From: Catenovulum adriaticum
Lineage (GTDB): Bacteria; Pseudomonadota; Gammaproteobacteria; Enterobacterales; Alteromonadaceae
Assembly: GCF_026725475.1 (NCBI RefSeq)
Contig: NZ_CP109965.1
Coordinates: forward strand, 2,790,001 to 2,854,000
DNA length: 64,000 nt
Direction of reading: 5' to 3'
Program-made: the position numbers and the translations under genes
Notes under the pieces: model-generated
Seen by the model: the letters and a program-made list of their open reading frames with translations, nothing else
Database searches by the model: none
What the model was told of the DNA's origin: nothing
In this document: piece after piece, positions 1 through 7,384 of the stretch
How positions within the stretch are numbered: position 1 is the stretch's first letter
Layout of the letters: every line of letters begins with the position of its first letter

Positions 1-1
1 G

Positions 2-409
2 GCGATCAGTTTATTGCCCGCAATTTATTTTGCAGAGCCTTTATTTGAATTTGTGTTTCAATATATTGAAGACCCAAGATACGGGTCTCTGGTAGCCGCC
101 AGTTTAGTATTTTTAATCCCCAGCATTATTTTAGGCATGATAGCGCCTTACTCAGTTAGGCTATTAACCGTATCGGCCGACTCATCAGGCCAAACCGCGG
201 GCTTTTTATATTTTGTTTCTACCCTGGGCAGCGCAATAGGCACCATTATGACCTCTTTTTATTTAGTGCTTTGGATGGAAGTAAATCAAATTTTATGGCT
301 CATCTTTAGCATTTTATTAAGTGCCGGTTTAATTGCTTTTTGCCACTCGGTATTACTCAATAAAAGTACCAACAAACCAAATTTAAACGCAGCCGTTTCT
401 AACCAATAA
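2..409 (+). CDS. Membrane domain of a spermidine-synthase-like (fused-MFS type) protein, 5' end outside window
   Basis: The reading frame is open from the first bases of the window, so the gene starts upstream and only the C-terminal ~135 residues are visible. They hold two or three hydrophobic segments (around FLIPSIILGMIAPYSVRLL and FYLVLWMEVNQILWLIFSIL) joined by a loop with GQTAGFLYFVSTLGSAIGT. That loop resembles the MFS-like membrane half of fused MFS/spermidine synthase proteins, where it sits next to the catalytic domain. The next gene, 16 bp downstream on the same strand, encodes the spermidine-synthase fold, so the two probably make a two-subunit version of the fused protein. The substrate is unknown. 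Family membership is a pattern judgement. Confidence 0.6.
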   Translation, partial: AISLLPAIYFAEPLFEFVFQYIEDPRYGSLVAASLVFLIPSIILGMIAPYSVRLLTVSADSSGQTAGFLYFVSTLGSAIGTIMTSFYLVLWMEVNQILWLIFSILLSAGLIAFCHSVLLNKSTNKPNLNAAVSNQ

Positions 410-425
410 TTTAAAAGGATTTTTT

Positions 426-1301
426 ATGCTTTTACGCTTTATTATTTTGGTCATCACCATACAGCCGTATTTTTTATTAAACGCTGAACAAATACATAAA
501 TCACGTTCAATTTATCGCAACGTGGTTATCACTCAAGATGACAATATTCGCTGTATGCGCTTTGAAACCCGCAGACGCCAAGTAAGCAATCAAACCTGTA
601 TTGATTTAGACGACAAAAACAACTTGGTGTTTGAATATGCGCACGGTACTTTGGCCGGCTTATCACACAACCCAGCACCAGAGCGTATCCTTATTTTAGG
701 GTTAGGTGGTGGCACTTTATCTAACGTGCTACACCAAATTTCGCCAAATAGTGAAATTATCGCAGTTGATATCGACCCTGTGGTAAAAGACCTTGCAGTT
801 GAATACTTTGATTATCAGGAAAACAACCAAGTTAAAACCGAAATTAAAGATGCCCGTGTTTATGTAAAGCGAGCGCTACTAAACAAGCAAAAATTTGATT
901 GGATTATTTTAGATGCCTTTAATGGTGATTATATTCCCGAGCATTTAATGACCAAAGAATTTTTGACTGAAGTTAAAAAGCTCTTACCCAAAAATGGCTT
1001 AGTCACCGCTAACACTTTTAGTACCAGTGATTTGTATGATTACGAATCAGTCACCTACCAAGCTGTATTTAGCAAATTATATACCTACCAGACCCCAACT
1101 AAAGGCAACCGCATTATATACGCCTGTAATTGCGAAGCCTTTGATTTTCCACGAACGATCACCCCGGCATTAGAGCAAACCCTAGCGCAGTTTTCAGTTG
1201 ATTATTCAGACGTATCAAGCGAGATCACAGATAAGATCAACTGGGATGAAGACAGCGAATTATTAACCGACCAATATTCACCGGCCAATTTGTTGAAATA
1301 A
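426..1301 (+). CDS. Spermidine synthase-like methyltransferase-fold protein
   Basis: A 291-residue protein with a hydrophobic N-terminus (residues 1-18) that could be a signal or anchor. The body has the Rossmann fold of spermidine synthases: a glycine-rich loop ILILGLGGGTLSNV (about residue 95), the acidic end of the next strand in IAVDIDP, and WIILDAFNGDYIPEHL, which corresponds to the gate/catalytic D-x-F region. A purine-rich ribosome site (AAGGA) lies 7 bp before the ATG. It follows the membrane-domain gene by 16 bp, so the pair is probably cotranscribed. Whether it makes a polyamine is unknown; many members of this group are not biochemically characterised. The N-terminus points to membrane or periplasmic placement, unusual for a spermidine synthase. 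Confidence 0.7.
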   Translation: MLLRFIILVITIQPYFLLNAEQIHKSRSIYRNVVITQDDNIRCMRFETRRRQVSNQTCIDLDDKNNLVFEYAHGTLAGLSHNPAPERILILGLGGGTLSNVLHQISPNSEIIAVDIDPVVKDLAVEYFDYQENNQVKTEIKDARVYVKRALLNKQKFDWIILDAFNGDYIPEHLMTKEFLTEVKKLLPKNGLVTANTFSTSDLYDYESVTYQAVFSKLYTYQTPTKGNRIIYACNCEAFDFPRTITPALEQTLAQFSVDYSDVSSEITDKINWDEDSELLTDQYSPANLLK

Positions 1302-1347
1302 TCCAACTTCGATAACTCATTCTTCCGCAACTCAAATCTTCACGCGC

Positions 1348-1433
1348 TGTAGGTTGGAACGAGCCTAGGCGAATCCCAACATTTGGTGGTGTTAAATCGT
1401 ATTGTTGGGATTCACTTTGTTCAGCCCAACAAT
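1348..1433. repeat. Palindromic intergenic repeat elements (GTAGGTTGG / CCCAACA type)
   Basis: Two inverted-repeat units lie here. The first (1348-1382) runs from TGTAGGTTGG to AATCCCAACAT. The second (1401-1433) has perfect 9-bp arms, ATTGTTGGG and CCCAACAAT. They resemble the short GTAGGTTGGG...CCCAACA repeats scattered between genes of many gammaproteobacteria. The 61-codon open frame over this stretch on the minus strand has no family signal and I treat it as spurious. Confidence 0.55.
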
Positions 1434-1475
1434 ATGATTAAGTTGCGGCTTCACGCAACCTATTCTTATTTATTA
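1425..1475 (-). repeat. 51-bp dispersed repeat copy A (attC-like)
   Basis: This segment matches 3057-3107 at 46 of 51 positions, in the same orientation. On the minus strand it folds as an imperfect hairpin (AATAGGTTGCG ... GCAACTTAATCATATT) and ends in GTTGGGC, which fits the integron attC R' consensus GTTRRRY. Copy B follows a gene stop codon directly, as attC sites do. Copy A lies only 17 bp from the larger attC-like site at 1492-1617 with no gene between, so it may be an empty or decayed cassette end. Confidence 0.5.
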
Positions 1476-1491
1476 TTATCCTCTTAAAGTA

Positions 1492-1617
1492 GTTATAACG
1501 CCCGCCTGATAGGCTTGCTACTATGCAAATTAAGCCAAATTTACCACTTAATACGGTAAACCAAAAAAATCTAGAACGCTGAATGCAGCAAATCGTGTTG
1601 ATGCATTTGTTAAACGC
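1492..1617 (-). other. Candidate integron attC site after higA
   Basis: Read on the minus strand, the ~125-bp segment starts with GTTTAAC (fits R'' RYYYAAC) inside GCGTTTAACAAATGCATCAA and ends with AGGCGGGCGTTATAAC. The 12-mer AGGCGGGCGTTA is the conserved end of Vibrio cholerae repeats (VCRs), and TAACAAATGCATCAA differs from the VCR start TAACAAACGCCTCAA at two positions. The length also matches a VCR (about 120-125 bp). The stop codon of higA lies inside R'', a usual arrangement in gene cassettes. No integrase gene is in the window. Confidence 0.6.
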
Positions 1618-2038
1618 AGCCAAAAAACAATGCAGGGCTGATATTATATTTAGATGAAATGGCTTGAATATGCTCTTTTGTCAGCTTACGAGAACCGTTA
1701 AGGATCATTGAAACCAAACTTTTACCACCAATGACATCTTTTAGGTCATCAGCTTTAAGTTGATACTGATCAATTAATACACGCAGTGTTGCCACCCCAT
1801 CATCTAAATTCTCAATACGAGCATTAAACTCTGCAAATTCATCTGCACTGTCTTCCCAACGCTCGATAGATACCTCTAAAACCTCAATTAATGGTTTGTA
1901 AATATCGTACTCTTTAATAAGATCTTCCATTAACGCCAAAGCTTCAGTATATTCTTCTTCTGTTGAAATATGACTAACAAAACTAGCCATTGAAAATAAT
2001 TGTAATGCTGTTGATTTAATTTGATTAAAATTTTTCAT
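1610..2038 (-). CDS. higA: HigA-like antitoxin with helix-turn-helix
   Basis: A 142-residue protein whose C-terminal half holds an HTH of the HigA/XRE type (about residues 85-140: LKADDLKDVIGGKSLVSM, then NGSRKLTKEHIQAISSKYNI). It should bind and neutralise the HigB RNase and repress the module. The N-terminal ~70 residues are acidic and helical, as in the longer HigA antitoxins paired with HigB of the PF09907 type. I choose the ATG at 2038 because it overlaps the higB stop as ATGA, giving translational coupling; an upstream TTG (2065) lies within higB and has no advantage. The gene ends inside the attC-like site, which suggests the module is a cassette. Confidence 0.8.
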   Translation of the reverse strand: MKNFNQIKSTALQLFSMASFVSHISTEEEYTEALALMEDLIKEYDIYKPLIEVLEVSIERWEDSADEFAEFNARIENLDDGVATLRVLIDQYQLKADDLKDVIGGKSLVSMILNGSRKLTKEHIQAISSKYNISPALFFGCV

Positions 2039-2346
2039 TTCGACTCCTTTGCGTATTTGGTGCATAGCTTGTCATATTCTGCATGAGGAACAATATACTT
2101 AACAAACATTCTATTATCTCGAAACTCGATAAAAGTCATTAATCGTAAATTATTCCCACCGATATCAAGAACATACCACTTATCTTTATATTTAAAGTTG
2201 TCTAAGCTTGGATAAAAATTTTTCATCTCCAGTGGATTTGAAAAATTATTATTTTTTAATGATTTATATAATGCATCAATTGCTGCAGCATCATTCGGAT
2301 ATTTTTTCGCAGCATCACTAAATGGTTTTCTTGATATTACGTGCAT
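2035..2346 (-). CDS. higB: HigB-type mRNA interferase toxin
   Basis: A 103-residue protein of the HigB toxin family (RelE superfamily). The N-terminus MHVISRKPFSDAAKKYP is typical, and the core has LDNFKYKDKWYVLDIGGNN followed by LRLMTFIEFRDNRMFVKYIV. Family members cleave mRNA on the ribosome. The ATG at 2346 is preceded by AGGGG at good spacing, so I prefer it to the longer frame starting at 2382, which would run into the operator. The toxin gene comes before the antitoxin gene, the usual higBA order. The upstream region carries a promoter and two palindromes, consistent with autoregulation. Confidence 0.85.
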   Translation of the reverse strand: MHVISRKPFSDAAKKYPNDAAAIDALYKSLKNNNFSNPLEMKNFYPSLDNFKYKDKWYVLDIGGNNLRLMTFIEFRDNRMFVKYIVPHAEYDKLCTKYAKESK

Positions 2347-2359
2347 AAACACCCCTAAG

Positions 2360-2409
2360 TTCACTATATGTGAATATAGCACCTACGAGGAAAGTTCACA
2401 AGTTGTGAA
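2360..2409 (-). promoter_or_regulatory. higBA promoter with two palindromic operators
   Basis: Two 15-bp inverted repeats share the arms TTCAC...GTGAA: TTCACTATATGTGAA (2360-2374) and TTCACAAGTTGTGAA (2395-2409), centres 35 bp apart. On the minus strand a promoter fits between and over them: -35 TTGTGA (2401-2396), a 17-bp spacer and -10 TATATT (2378-2373) with a TGC extension. The -35 lies inside one palindrome and the start region inside the other. This is the expected layout for repression by HigA or the HigBA complex. Confidence 0.7.
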
Positions 2410-2420
2410 TTTAAAAAGGA

Positions 2421-2464
2421 GCGTTTACGCCCTACTATGGGACTGATAAGTTGTTTGTTATAAC
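2421..2464 (-). other. Short attC-like remnant upstream of higBA
   Basis: On the minus strand the segment opens with TTATAACAAAC and closes with AGGGCGTAAACGC. These resemble the two ends of VCR-type attC sites (TATAACAAACGCC and GGGCGTTA). It is about 45 bp, below the usual 57-bp minimum, and R' reads GTAAACG instead of GTTRRRY, so it would be decayed. With the site at 1492-1617 it would bracket higBA as a cassette. Confidence 0.35.
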
Positions 2465-2893
2465 CACGACATACGCTCAAAGTCAAACCATGGGGAACCC
2501 ATAAGACAGGCACACCTATTAAATCCGGTTCGTAAAGCTGAGTTATTACCCTTTGTTAAATCAAATCAAGAATTGGCACCTAACTTTAAACGGGATACCA
2601 GTCATATTCCATTTTCGTTAATTGATTATGTAGAATTAGTCGATTGGACCGGTCGTCAAATCCAGCAGAATAAACGTGGGTTTATTCAATCTAATATCCC
2701 TTCCATTATCCAACGATTGGGCTTAACGGATGAATCTTGGCTTGAATTTGCCAATGCCATTGAAACAAATTTTAGCCATTCCATTGGTCAGACGGTTCAA
2801 TTACAACACTATGCTAAAATCTATTCCAATACGGCCAAATCTCACCAGTCAGCAACTAATCCATACACGACACTAAACATATCAACTAAATGA
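2450..2893 (+). pseudogene. C-terminal remnant of a transposase (IS200-like / Y1 type tail)
   Basis: The frame opens after a stop at 2447-2449 and has no normal start. The residues LNPVRKAELLPFV, then FSLIDYVELVDWTGRQIQ, NKRGFIQ and IIQRLGLTDESWLEF match the C-terminal extension found in many gammaproteobacterial transposases that carry an IS200-like (Y1) catalytic domain. The N-terminal catalytic part with the HUH histidines and the tyrosine is absent, so the element cannot act by itself. It lies between attC-like sites and splits the island, presumably after insertion and deletion. Recognition is by remembered family pattern and is not certain. Confidence 0.6.
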
Positions 2894-3054
2894 CTGCCAT
2901 GATGAAAAACTTTATTAATAAAAAACAGAGAGCTCAAAGAAAAAATAAATAACTGACTGTTTTTTATTATTTTTTATAGATAGCTGGCTTTTAAATTGCT
3001 GGCTTGTGACGTGCAAGGGTGCACTAATGCTGTGACTGCAGGATGCAGAGAAAC

Positions 3055-3110
3055 GGCCCAACAATAGGATTAAGTTGCGACTTCGCGTAACCTATTCTGA
3101 TTTATTAGGT
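3055..3110 (-). other. Candidate short attC site (repeat copy B)
   Basis: This contains the second copy of the 51-bp repeat (3057-3107). On the minus strand it begins ACCTAATAA three bases after the stop codon of the 83-residue gene and ends in GTTGGGC, a perfect R' (GTTRRRY). ACCTAAT misses R'' by one base. Between them, AATAGGTTACGCG pairs with CGCAAC...CCTATT, leaving a few unpaired bases, as in attC hairpins. The length of about 56-57 bp matches the shortest known attC sites. Confidence 0.5.
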
Positions 3111-3113
3111 AAA

Positions 3114-3365
3114 TTACACCCTGAACTTTAAGTAATTTCTTACTGAGTAGTAAAAACATATAAAAGAAACAATAATTTTAGGAGCTACAACAATATAAAA
3201 CATTAATGGCTCTTCTGATAAGTAATATCTGCCATTACGCCCTAAAGCATAACCATCAACGATATTGAAGTATGTCAATACGGAAAACACTAAAGCAACA
3301 ATGAGCAATATTGAGTTGTCTCGAATTAAAAACTTTTTATCAATTTTATCTTTTGATGTATTCAT
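3114..3365 (-). CDS. Small two-helix membrane protein, cassette-borne, unknown function
   Basis: An 83-residue protein with two hydrophobic segments (about residues 17-36, ILLIVALVFSVLTYFNIV, and 55-74, FYIVVAPKIIVSFICFYYSV) separated by a short polar loop (GRNGRYYLSEE). I do not recognise the family. The ATG has a good ribosome site (CGGAG, 6 bp upstream). The stop codon lies next to the attC-like palindrome 3055-3110, so the gene looks like an integron cassette with a short leader. Cassette membrane proteins of this size are commonly ORFans. Confidence 0.6.
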   Translation of the reverse strand: MNTSKDKIDKKFLIRDNSILLIVALVFSVLTYFNIVDGYALGRNGRYYLSEEPLMFYIVVAPKIIVSFICFYYSVRNYLKFRV

Positions 3366-3393
3366 AATTCTCCGTGTTAACCTATTTACCTAA

Positions 3394-3531
3394 AAAAACA
3401 GCTCAAGTAAAGAGCCTTGGCGCAGCTCTAAAACATCCGGTATTCAACAGGCATTAAACTCAAATTATCTGAAAAACGAGGGACTATATTCACTCAGAGA
3501 CGGATGGATAAAAGTCCATTATCCTAAATAA
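3394..3531 (+). pseudogene. C-terminal remnant of a group II intron reverse transcriptase/maturase
   Basis: A 45-codon open frame with no start codon translates to a stretch containing SSSKEPWRSSKTSGIQQAL, then NSNYLKNEGLYSLRDGW and IKVHYPK before the stop. The pattern of a basic K-x-P/x-W segment followed by ALxNxYLKxxGLxSLxDxWIxxHYP is the usual C-terminus (maturase/DNA-binding end) of bacterial group II intron-encoded proteins. The upstream RT domain with YxDD is missing. It is opposite in strand to the flanking cassette genes. It was too short and lacked a start, so ordinary gene calling would miss it. Confidence 0.6.
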
Positions 3532-3532
3532 T

Positions 3533-3611
3533 TGTTAGATGAAACGCCCTCCGAGGTCCCGCATGCAGTGTGTAGTGGGGGTTAAAGGCTAGTACTCTTG
3601 GCTACCCGATT
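3533..3611 (+). other. Probable 3' end (domain V/VI region) of a decayed group II intron
   Basis: Directly after the maturase remnant comes GATGAAACGCCC, then CCCGCATGCAG, a GTGGGGG run, a short hairpin (AGTACTCTTGGCT region) and CTACCCGATT. This order resembles the sequence that follows the maturase stop in many proteobacterial group II introns, where GAAACGCCC...CCGCATGC...GGGTGGTGT forms the domain V hairpin and CTACCCGATT ends domain VI. The domain V stem is imperfect here, in keeping with a dead element. The intron 5' half is absent. Confidence 0.4.
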
Positions 3612-3620
3612 AGCAGCCAA

Positions 3621-4502
3621 TTACTGCTTCCTAGCAATTATAGTTCTGATAAAAGCCGCTGACATATGTAACGCTAATTCAGCATCCATTTCATCAACAC
3701 CTGACATTTTATCACTACCATGCCTTACTGCTGGTTCTGCATTCGTATAAGCATAAAATTTCTCAAAAACAGTGATTAGCATAGGAGAAATAAGCTTTTC
3801 TTTTTTCATCGCTTTTAATGAATTACCTAGTGTTGCGCAGTTAGGGTAAATAGCTTTACAAACACTTTCAACAGCACTGACAGATTCCTTAATTGAGTTT
3901 TCAGGATCCTTACTTGGGCTCAAAATGAAAGAACGAGCTTTAGAGTAATGTACTCGTGCAGGTTCAAACTTGTCCTGTAAAGCAGAATCTATAGCTGATA
4001 CTCTAGTTTCAAGATCTTTAGGAAGTGATGTTTGTAACTTACCTGCTTCATTTAATTTCCATTGTATTTTATGTTGAGAGAACAGCTCATTTACTTTTTG
4101 TCTATATGAGGGAAATAGAAATGATTCAAAGCGTGAGCTATCGAAAGTAGTGTTATAATCGATTTCTTTTTCTTTAACTTTTATAGCTACAATTTCCACA
4201 AAATCATAGAATTGATACCACTCTAACCCTGTAATTCTGCACTTTAGTGAATCCCAACAAGTCCATGAATCATAATCTTCAGAATCAGTTTCTTGTCCGT
4301 TTTCAGCGCACAACCTTCCAATTAAGTCTTTTATTCCAATAGGTTTTGATTCAGTGTTTTTCTGACGACTATCGCCATCAATATATAAAAGTGGCTCTAG
4401 GATGTTTAGGAAAAATAGGTTTTTTAACCACTTTGGGGCATCGTTACTGATAGGTTCATTTTTATATTCAGGGTCGAATCCAAATCTATGGGAAAACTTC
4501 AT
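3621..4502 (-). CDS. HEPN/AbiJ-like protein, candidate abortive-infection gene
   Basis: A 293-residue soluble protein. The C-terminal third (ENSIKESVSAVESVCKAIY, TLGNSLKAMKKEKLISPML, FEKFYAYTNAEPAVRHGSD, then MDAELALHMSAAFIRTII) follows the helical pattern of the C-terminal domain shared by AbiJ and STM4504-like proteins, which belong to the HEPN ribonuclease group; RH in AVRHGSD may be the active pair. The N-terminal half (aromatic, with ICFLN-type helices and the WTCWDSLKCRITGLEWYQFYDF segment) looks like an AbiJ N-terminal domain variant. The ATG has AAGGAT 6 bp upstream, and an attC-like palindrome ends about 14 bp before the start. A defence role is inferred from the family and cassette context only. 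Confidence 0.55.
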   Translation of the reverse strand: MKFSHRFGFDPEYKNEPISNDAPKWLKNLFFLNILEPLLYIDGDSRQKNTESKPIGIKDLIGRLCAENGQETDSEDYDSWTCWDSLKCRITGLEWYQFYDFVEIVAIKVKEKEIDYNTTFDSSRFESFLFPSYRQKVNELFSQHKIQWKLNEAGKLQTSLPKDLETRVSAIDSALQDKFEPARVHYSKARSFILSPSKDPENSIKESVSAVESVCKAIYPNCATLGNSLKAMKKEKLISPMLITVFEKFYAYTNAEPAVRHGSDKMSGVDEMDAELALHMSAAFIRTIIARKQ

Positions 4503-4516
4503 ACTTATCCTTGACT

Positions 4517-4573
4517 GCTAACACTTTAGTATTCATGCACACGTAGTTTGTGTGAATGAATCATTTGTTGAAC
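4517..4573 (-). other. Candidate 57-bp attC site upstream of the AbiJ-like gene
   Basis: On the minus strand it begins GTTCAAC (perfect R'' RYYYAAC) and ends GTGTTAGC (R'-like). The arms pair over nearly the whole length: GTTCAACAAATG/ATTCATTCACAC against GCTAACACTTTAG/TATTCATGCACAC, with a 7-base loop and a few unpaired bases. The 57-bp length and imperfect full-length palindrome fit the short class of attC sites. The AbiJ-like gene begins just after it, as a cassette gene would. Confidence 0.5.
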
Positions 4574-5204
4574 GGGTAAACTACGCTGTTATCTGGTTTG
4601 ATTTATGCTACATAGGCTAGAGTAATTTGCTTTTTTAAGCTCAACTAGCATGGCAGGTTATTTCCTTGTTGTTTAAGTCTTATCAATCCATTTAACTTGA
4701 ATTTTCGCGTTGTATTAACGGTAATTTAAGCCAATGAGCATAGTTATTGCAACTTTATTTTTATAGGCTCAGCAAGGTCTAACCCAACTCAACGGGCTTT
4801 AGTTTTACTTTCCTGGTTTGTCTGCTTTGTCTTATTAATTAACAGATCTTCAATCATACCTTGATAAGGATCTGATTCTCGCTTATTCATGATGTTTGTT
4901 TATGTCGGCTTACGCGCCCACGGCGCTAAACCGACCTACACGAATTACGCCAATTTAATGTGTTTATGAATGCTCGAATTAAATGTTCCCAATAACGTCT
5001 TTGCCAAATACCGCCTTCGCTTCTACAAAACATCTTCGATAATGCACCTTTAAATTCTTTTTTAATTAACCTGCTATATCATTATAGAATCAATATAGGC
5101 TCGTGCATTATTAAAATCGATTTTTGGGGTTCGCTGCGCTCGGCCTCACCTACTTTTTAAACTTATGCCGACATCGTCGGATGCGCGCTACGCGCTTATC
5201 CGAC
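4574..5204. other. Gene-free stretch with two palindromic repeats
   Basis: About 630 bp with no convincing gene. It contains palindromes at 4902-4940 and 5177-5202 (listed separately). On the minus strand there is a 33-codon frame (ATG at about 4889, MNKRESDPYQGMIEDLL...) with no ribosome site, and a 20-codon frame after AAGGAAATAACC near 4650. Neither resembles a known protein. A GTTAGAC motif near 4775 (minus) could be another decayed attC end. Confidence 0.5.
4902..4940. repeat. Palindromic intergenic repeat (TGTAGGTCGG type)
   Basis: Imperfect hairpin: ATGTCGG...GCGCC, a 3-base loop, then GGCGC...CCGACCTACA. Read on the minus strand it starts TGTAGGTCGG and ends CCGACAT, the same class as the palindrome at 5177-5210. 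Such units are scattered in intergenic DNA of many gammaproteobacteria. Confidence 0.55.
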
Positions 5205-5210
5205 CTACCT
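5126..5210. repeat. Second cluster of palindromic intergenic repeats before ppiC
   Basis: The best hairpin is TCGGATGCGCG (5177-5187), loop CTA, then CGCGCTTATCCGA, followed by CCTACCT, so it again reads AGGTAGGTCGGATAAGCGCG on the minus strand. A related GGGGTTCGCTGCGCTCGGCC unit lies just before it (5127-5146). It sits immediately downstream of the ppiC stop and could also act as a transcript-end structure. Confidence 0.5.
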
Positions 5211-5519
5211 TAGAAAGTTGATTTTGATGAGGTGGTAGCCGAATTTGGTTTTAATTGGGCCGACTATTTCGCCTATTTTTCCGTTAAATACGGCGTTTTC
5301 AAATGGTTTTACCATAACACCGCGCTTAAATTCGCCTAAATCTCCGCCTTTTTTAGCACTAGGGCAATTTGAATATTTTCGGGCCAGCATTTCAAATTTA
5401 GCACCCTTTTCAAGCTGCTTTTGCGCTTCGGCTATCCTGTCTGGGTTACGGCTTAAAATGTGCTGAACTGTTGCATATTGAGGTTTAGTGCTCTTTTTTG
5501 CGCCGGCGTATAAAACCAT
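5205..5519 (-). CDS. ppiC: Parvulin-type peptidyl-prolyl isomerase PpiC
   Basis: A 104-residue single-domain parvulin without signal peptide, so cytoplasmic. It has the family landmarks ATVQHILSRN, FEMLARKYSNCPSAKKGGDLGEFKRGVMVKPFE and the closing FGYHLIKI; the two histidines (in HIL and YHLI) belong to the active site. E. coli PpiC is 93 residues and very similar in layout; this protein has a longer N-terminus of about 12 residues (MVLYAGAKKSTK). The only in-frame ATG in that part is the one used. It lies downstream of purA but behind a terminator, so it is probably its own unit. Confidence 0.85.
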   Translation of the reverse strand: MVLYAGAKKSTKPQYATVQHILSRNPDRIAEAQKQLEKGAKFEMLARKYSNCPSAKKGGDLGEFKRGVMVKPFENAVFNGKIGEIVGPIKTKFGYHLIKINFLR

Positions 5520-5553
5520 GGTGGATCACTCTTAGCTAAGTAGGATTAAAAAC

Positions 5554-5582
5554 AAAAAAGCCAGTTATTAAACTGGCTTTTA
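5554..5582 (-). terminator. Intrinsic terminator downstream of purA
   Basis: Perfect stem AAAAGCCAGT / ACTGGCTTTT with a 6-base loop, 24 bp after the purA stop. Runs of A on one side and T on the other would let it work in both directions. Confidence 0.8.
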
Positions 5583-5605
5583 ATTTATTCAATATTTAAT
5601 TGAGT

Positions 5606-6937
<1,332 letters not shown>

Positions 6938-7117
6938 TCATAAAAGCAGGCCGCGGATTCTACCAATTTGTGCTGCTAAGATCATTAAATAATGTGAATA
7001 ATTTTTCAGCTTTTATGGGTTTTTAGTTTTAATTGGCTGATTTAGAGTGAATTCAACATGTCAAAACATTTTGTTAAAATGATTAATACCTGATGTTAAC
7101 GAGTGGTCAGTCGTAAC

Positions 7118-7294
7118 TTAATTTAAAAAAAGCAAAATAGCGCCTATGATAAGCAACACACCACCAACCCATCTTAATTGATTTTCTGGCATGTTTGATA
7201 ACTGGCGTAAATAATCTTGCCAGGCTTTAGGCACTAAAAATGGCCCTATTCCTTCAATAATTAATACTAAAGCTAACAATTTAAAAAAGTCCAT
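7118..7294 (-). CDS. yjeT: YjeT/DUF2065 small inner-membrane protein
   Basis: A 58-residue ORF starting at ATG 7294. It reads MDFLKLLALVLIIEGIGPFL, then VPKAWQDYLRQL, MPENQLRWVGG and VLLIIGAILLFLN. Two membrane helices flank a short amphipathic loop with the P-x-x-W...LRQLSxMP...LRxxG pattern of DUF2065 (YjeT). In E. coli yjeT lies between hflC and purA, exactly as here, so position and sequence agree. The function is not established. Its length puts it under common ORF cut-offs, so it is easily missed. Confidence 0.9.
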   Translation of the reverse strand: MDFFKLLALVLIIEGIGPFLVPKAWQDYLRQLSNMPENQLRWVGGVLLIIGAILLFLN

Positions 7295-7317
7295 GCGCGG
7301 TACCTGTTTGTTGATAC

Positions 7318-7346
7318 AAAAAACCCCGAGCTAAGTCGGGGTTTTA
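7318..7346 (-). terminator. Intrinsic terminator downstream of hflC
   Basis: Stem AAAACCCCGA / TCGGGGTTTT with a 6-base loop, about 40 bp after the hflC stop and before yjeT. It ends the hfq-hflX-hflKC transcript and separates it from yjeT-purA. Confidence 0.8.
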
Positions 7347-7384
7347 ATAGCCATAATGGCGCTTAAATTAAATAATCGTAAACT

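Noticed and set aside
1438..1623. 61-residue open frame on the minus strand
   Set aside because: It overlaps the attC-like site and the repeat, has no family pattern and no ribosome site; its codons simply read through palindromic DNA.
4788..4889. 33-codon minus-strand frame (MNKRESDPYQGMIEDLL...)
   Set aside because: No ribosome site and no recognised family; possibly a decayed gene end, but not supportable.
4574..5204. Integron integrase or other gene in the gap upstream of the AbiJ-like gene
   Set aside because: No open frame of useful length on either strand; the integrase must be elsewhere or lost.
7060..7085. Possible PurR operator upstream of purA
   Set aside because: CAAAATGTTTTG has matching outer arms only and does not fit the PurR consensus centre ACGCAAACGTTTGCGT well.
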